Assembly (NCBI GenBank): GCA_947561395.2
Contig: OX387184.1
Coordinates: forward strand, 15,666,205-15,730,204
Direction: 5' to 3'
DNA: 64,000 nucleotides
Origin: Buxus sempervirens
Lineage: Eukaryota; Streptophyta; Magnoliopsida; Buxales; Buxaceae
Position numbers and translations under genes: made by a program. Of the stretch, positions 63,470-64,000 are shown piece after piece. The notes beneath the pieces are model-generated. The model saw only the letters and a program-made list of their open reading frames with translations, was not told where the DNA came from and made no database searches. Numbering within the stretch: the first letter of the stretch is position 1; each line of letters opens with the position of its first letter.

Positions 63470-64000
63470 TCAGACTTGACATGTGATAGTTGTGATACAA
63501 TATTGCCGGGTGTGCTAGTACCCACTCAAATAAAATAATTTGGATCCGCGCCTGTTCCAATCCAAGCCACAGTTAAACCATGGTTGACTTAGTCGTACTG
63601 CAAGCCACATGTAATAAATAATGGATCAGTTAGCCAATTGTACAAAGGTTGAGATTCATCCTTCAATATAAGTTCTCGGTTAATAGGTACAACAAATAGC
63701 AATAATTAACAACACTTAGATATATAGTTGAAGCCACAGCTGATGTATATTTGAATGAATGCACCAGTGTGCTCTAATGCAATAACTGGCTACTTTGTAA
63801 AGTGATGACCACTTAATGACGAAGAGAGATTAACGTCTACAATCAACCTCAAAGAAAAGGAAAAAAAAAAAAAACAAAACAACGAAAATCAACAAAACCG
63901 ATGGTACCAGCCTCCCTCTCTTATTGCTGTGGTGTTGAAGGACAAGAGAAGGTTGAAGAGCAGATCCACCAGTAGTTTCAATTCTGGATTGCGTGTTAGT
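63470..64000. repeat. Unclassified repeat related to 3060-3480
   Basis: Shared anchor TAGTCGTACTGCAAG and neighbouring words with diverged spacing. No coding signal. The element type is unknown and it runs off the window end. Confidence 0.4.

Overview
The window is nuclear DNA of a flowering plant with a repeat-rich genome. The evidence is plant-only gene families (a class III peroxidase, an 11S globulin fragment, a FAR1-type gene, plant-mobile-domain genes), plant LTR lineages, CACTA transposons, hAT and Tourist MITEs, a tRNA-derived SINE and plant L1 LINEs. The species cannot be named from this sequence. Almost everything is transposable elements nested in one another. The only host-type genes are a peroxidase with a frameshift, a peroxidase exon-1 copy and gene scraps.

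Layout. 120-2487: inverted solo LTR (TSD gtgtt). 4100-4890 and 29124-29517: two halves of a FAR1-like gene, split by a CACTA derivative (4891-29123, TSD ata), itself split by a 22.7-kb Ty3/gypsy Tat/Ogre-type element (5640-28330, TSD gtaag). 30-32 kb: 11S globulin fragment, foldback, small hAT-like insert and LINE scrap. 32032-35134: Tourist-like MITE holding a solo LTR of a second family (32347-34936). 36.9-39.7 kb: peroxidase gene, then an exon-1 copy, with hAT-like MITEs and a SINE nearby. 41800-49059: a solo LTR of the Tat family (TSD caccc) holding a family-2 solo LTR, which holds another Tat-family solo LTR. 49538-63193: a second CACTA element (TSD atc) with a captured calmodulin-like fragment, three more solo LTRs, a truncated LTR and a 5'-truncated LINE.

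The Tat element is the most interesting object. Besides gag-pro and pol it carries two antisense, intron-bearing genes with plant-mobile-domain character. Upstream of its LTR promoter, in its leader, and directly upstream of both antisense TATA boxes lie arrays of a 24-bp dyad (TATCCGG-N9-CCGGATAC) repeated at exactly 39 bp. Sibling LTRs keep the array but change the core letters (TATCCGAC, CCGCAT, CCGTA) and use a 39- or 28-bp period. A second LTR family has 28-bp arrays too. I infer a family-specific recognition system in which an element- or host-encoded factor reads a fast-changing dyad array at every promoter of the element, possibly comparable to the VANC anti-silencing system of VANDAL transposons. 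This is inferred from sequence alone.

LTR elements are treated as fossils: families, limits and parts are given, not the changes that break them.
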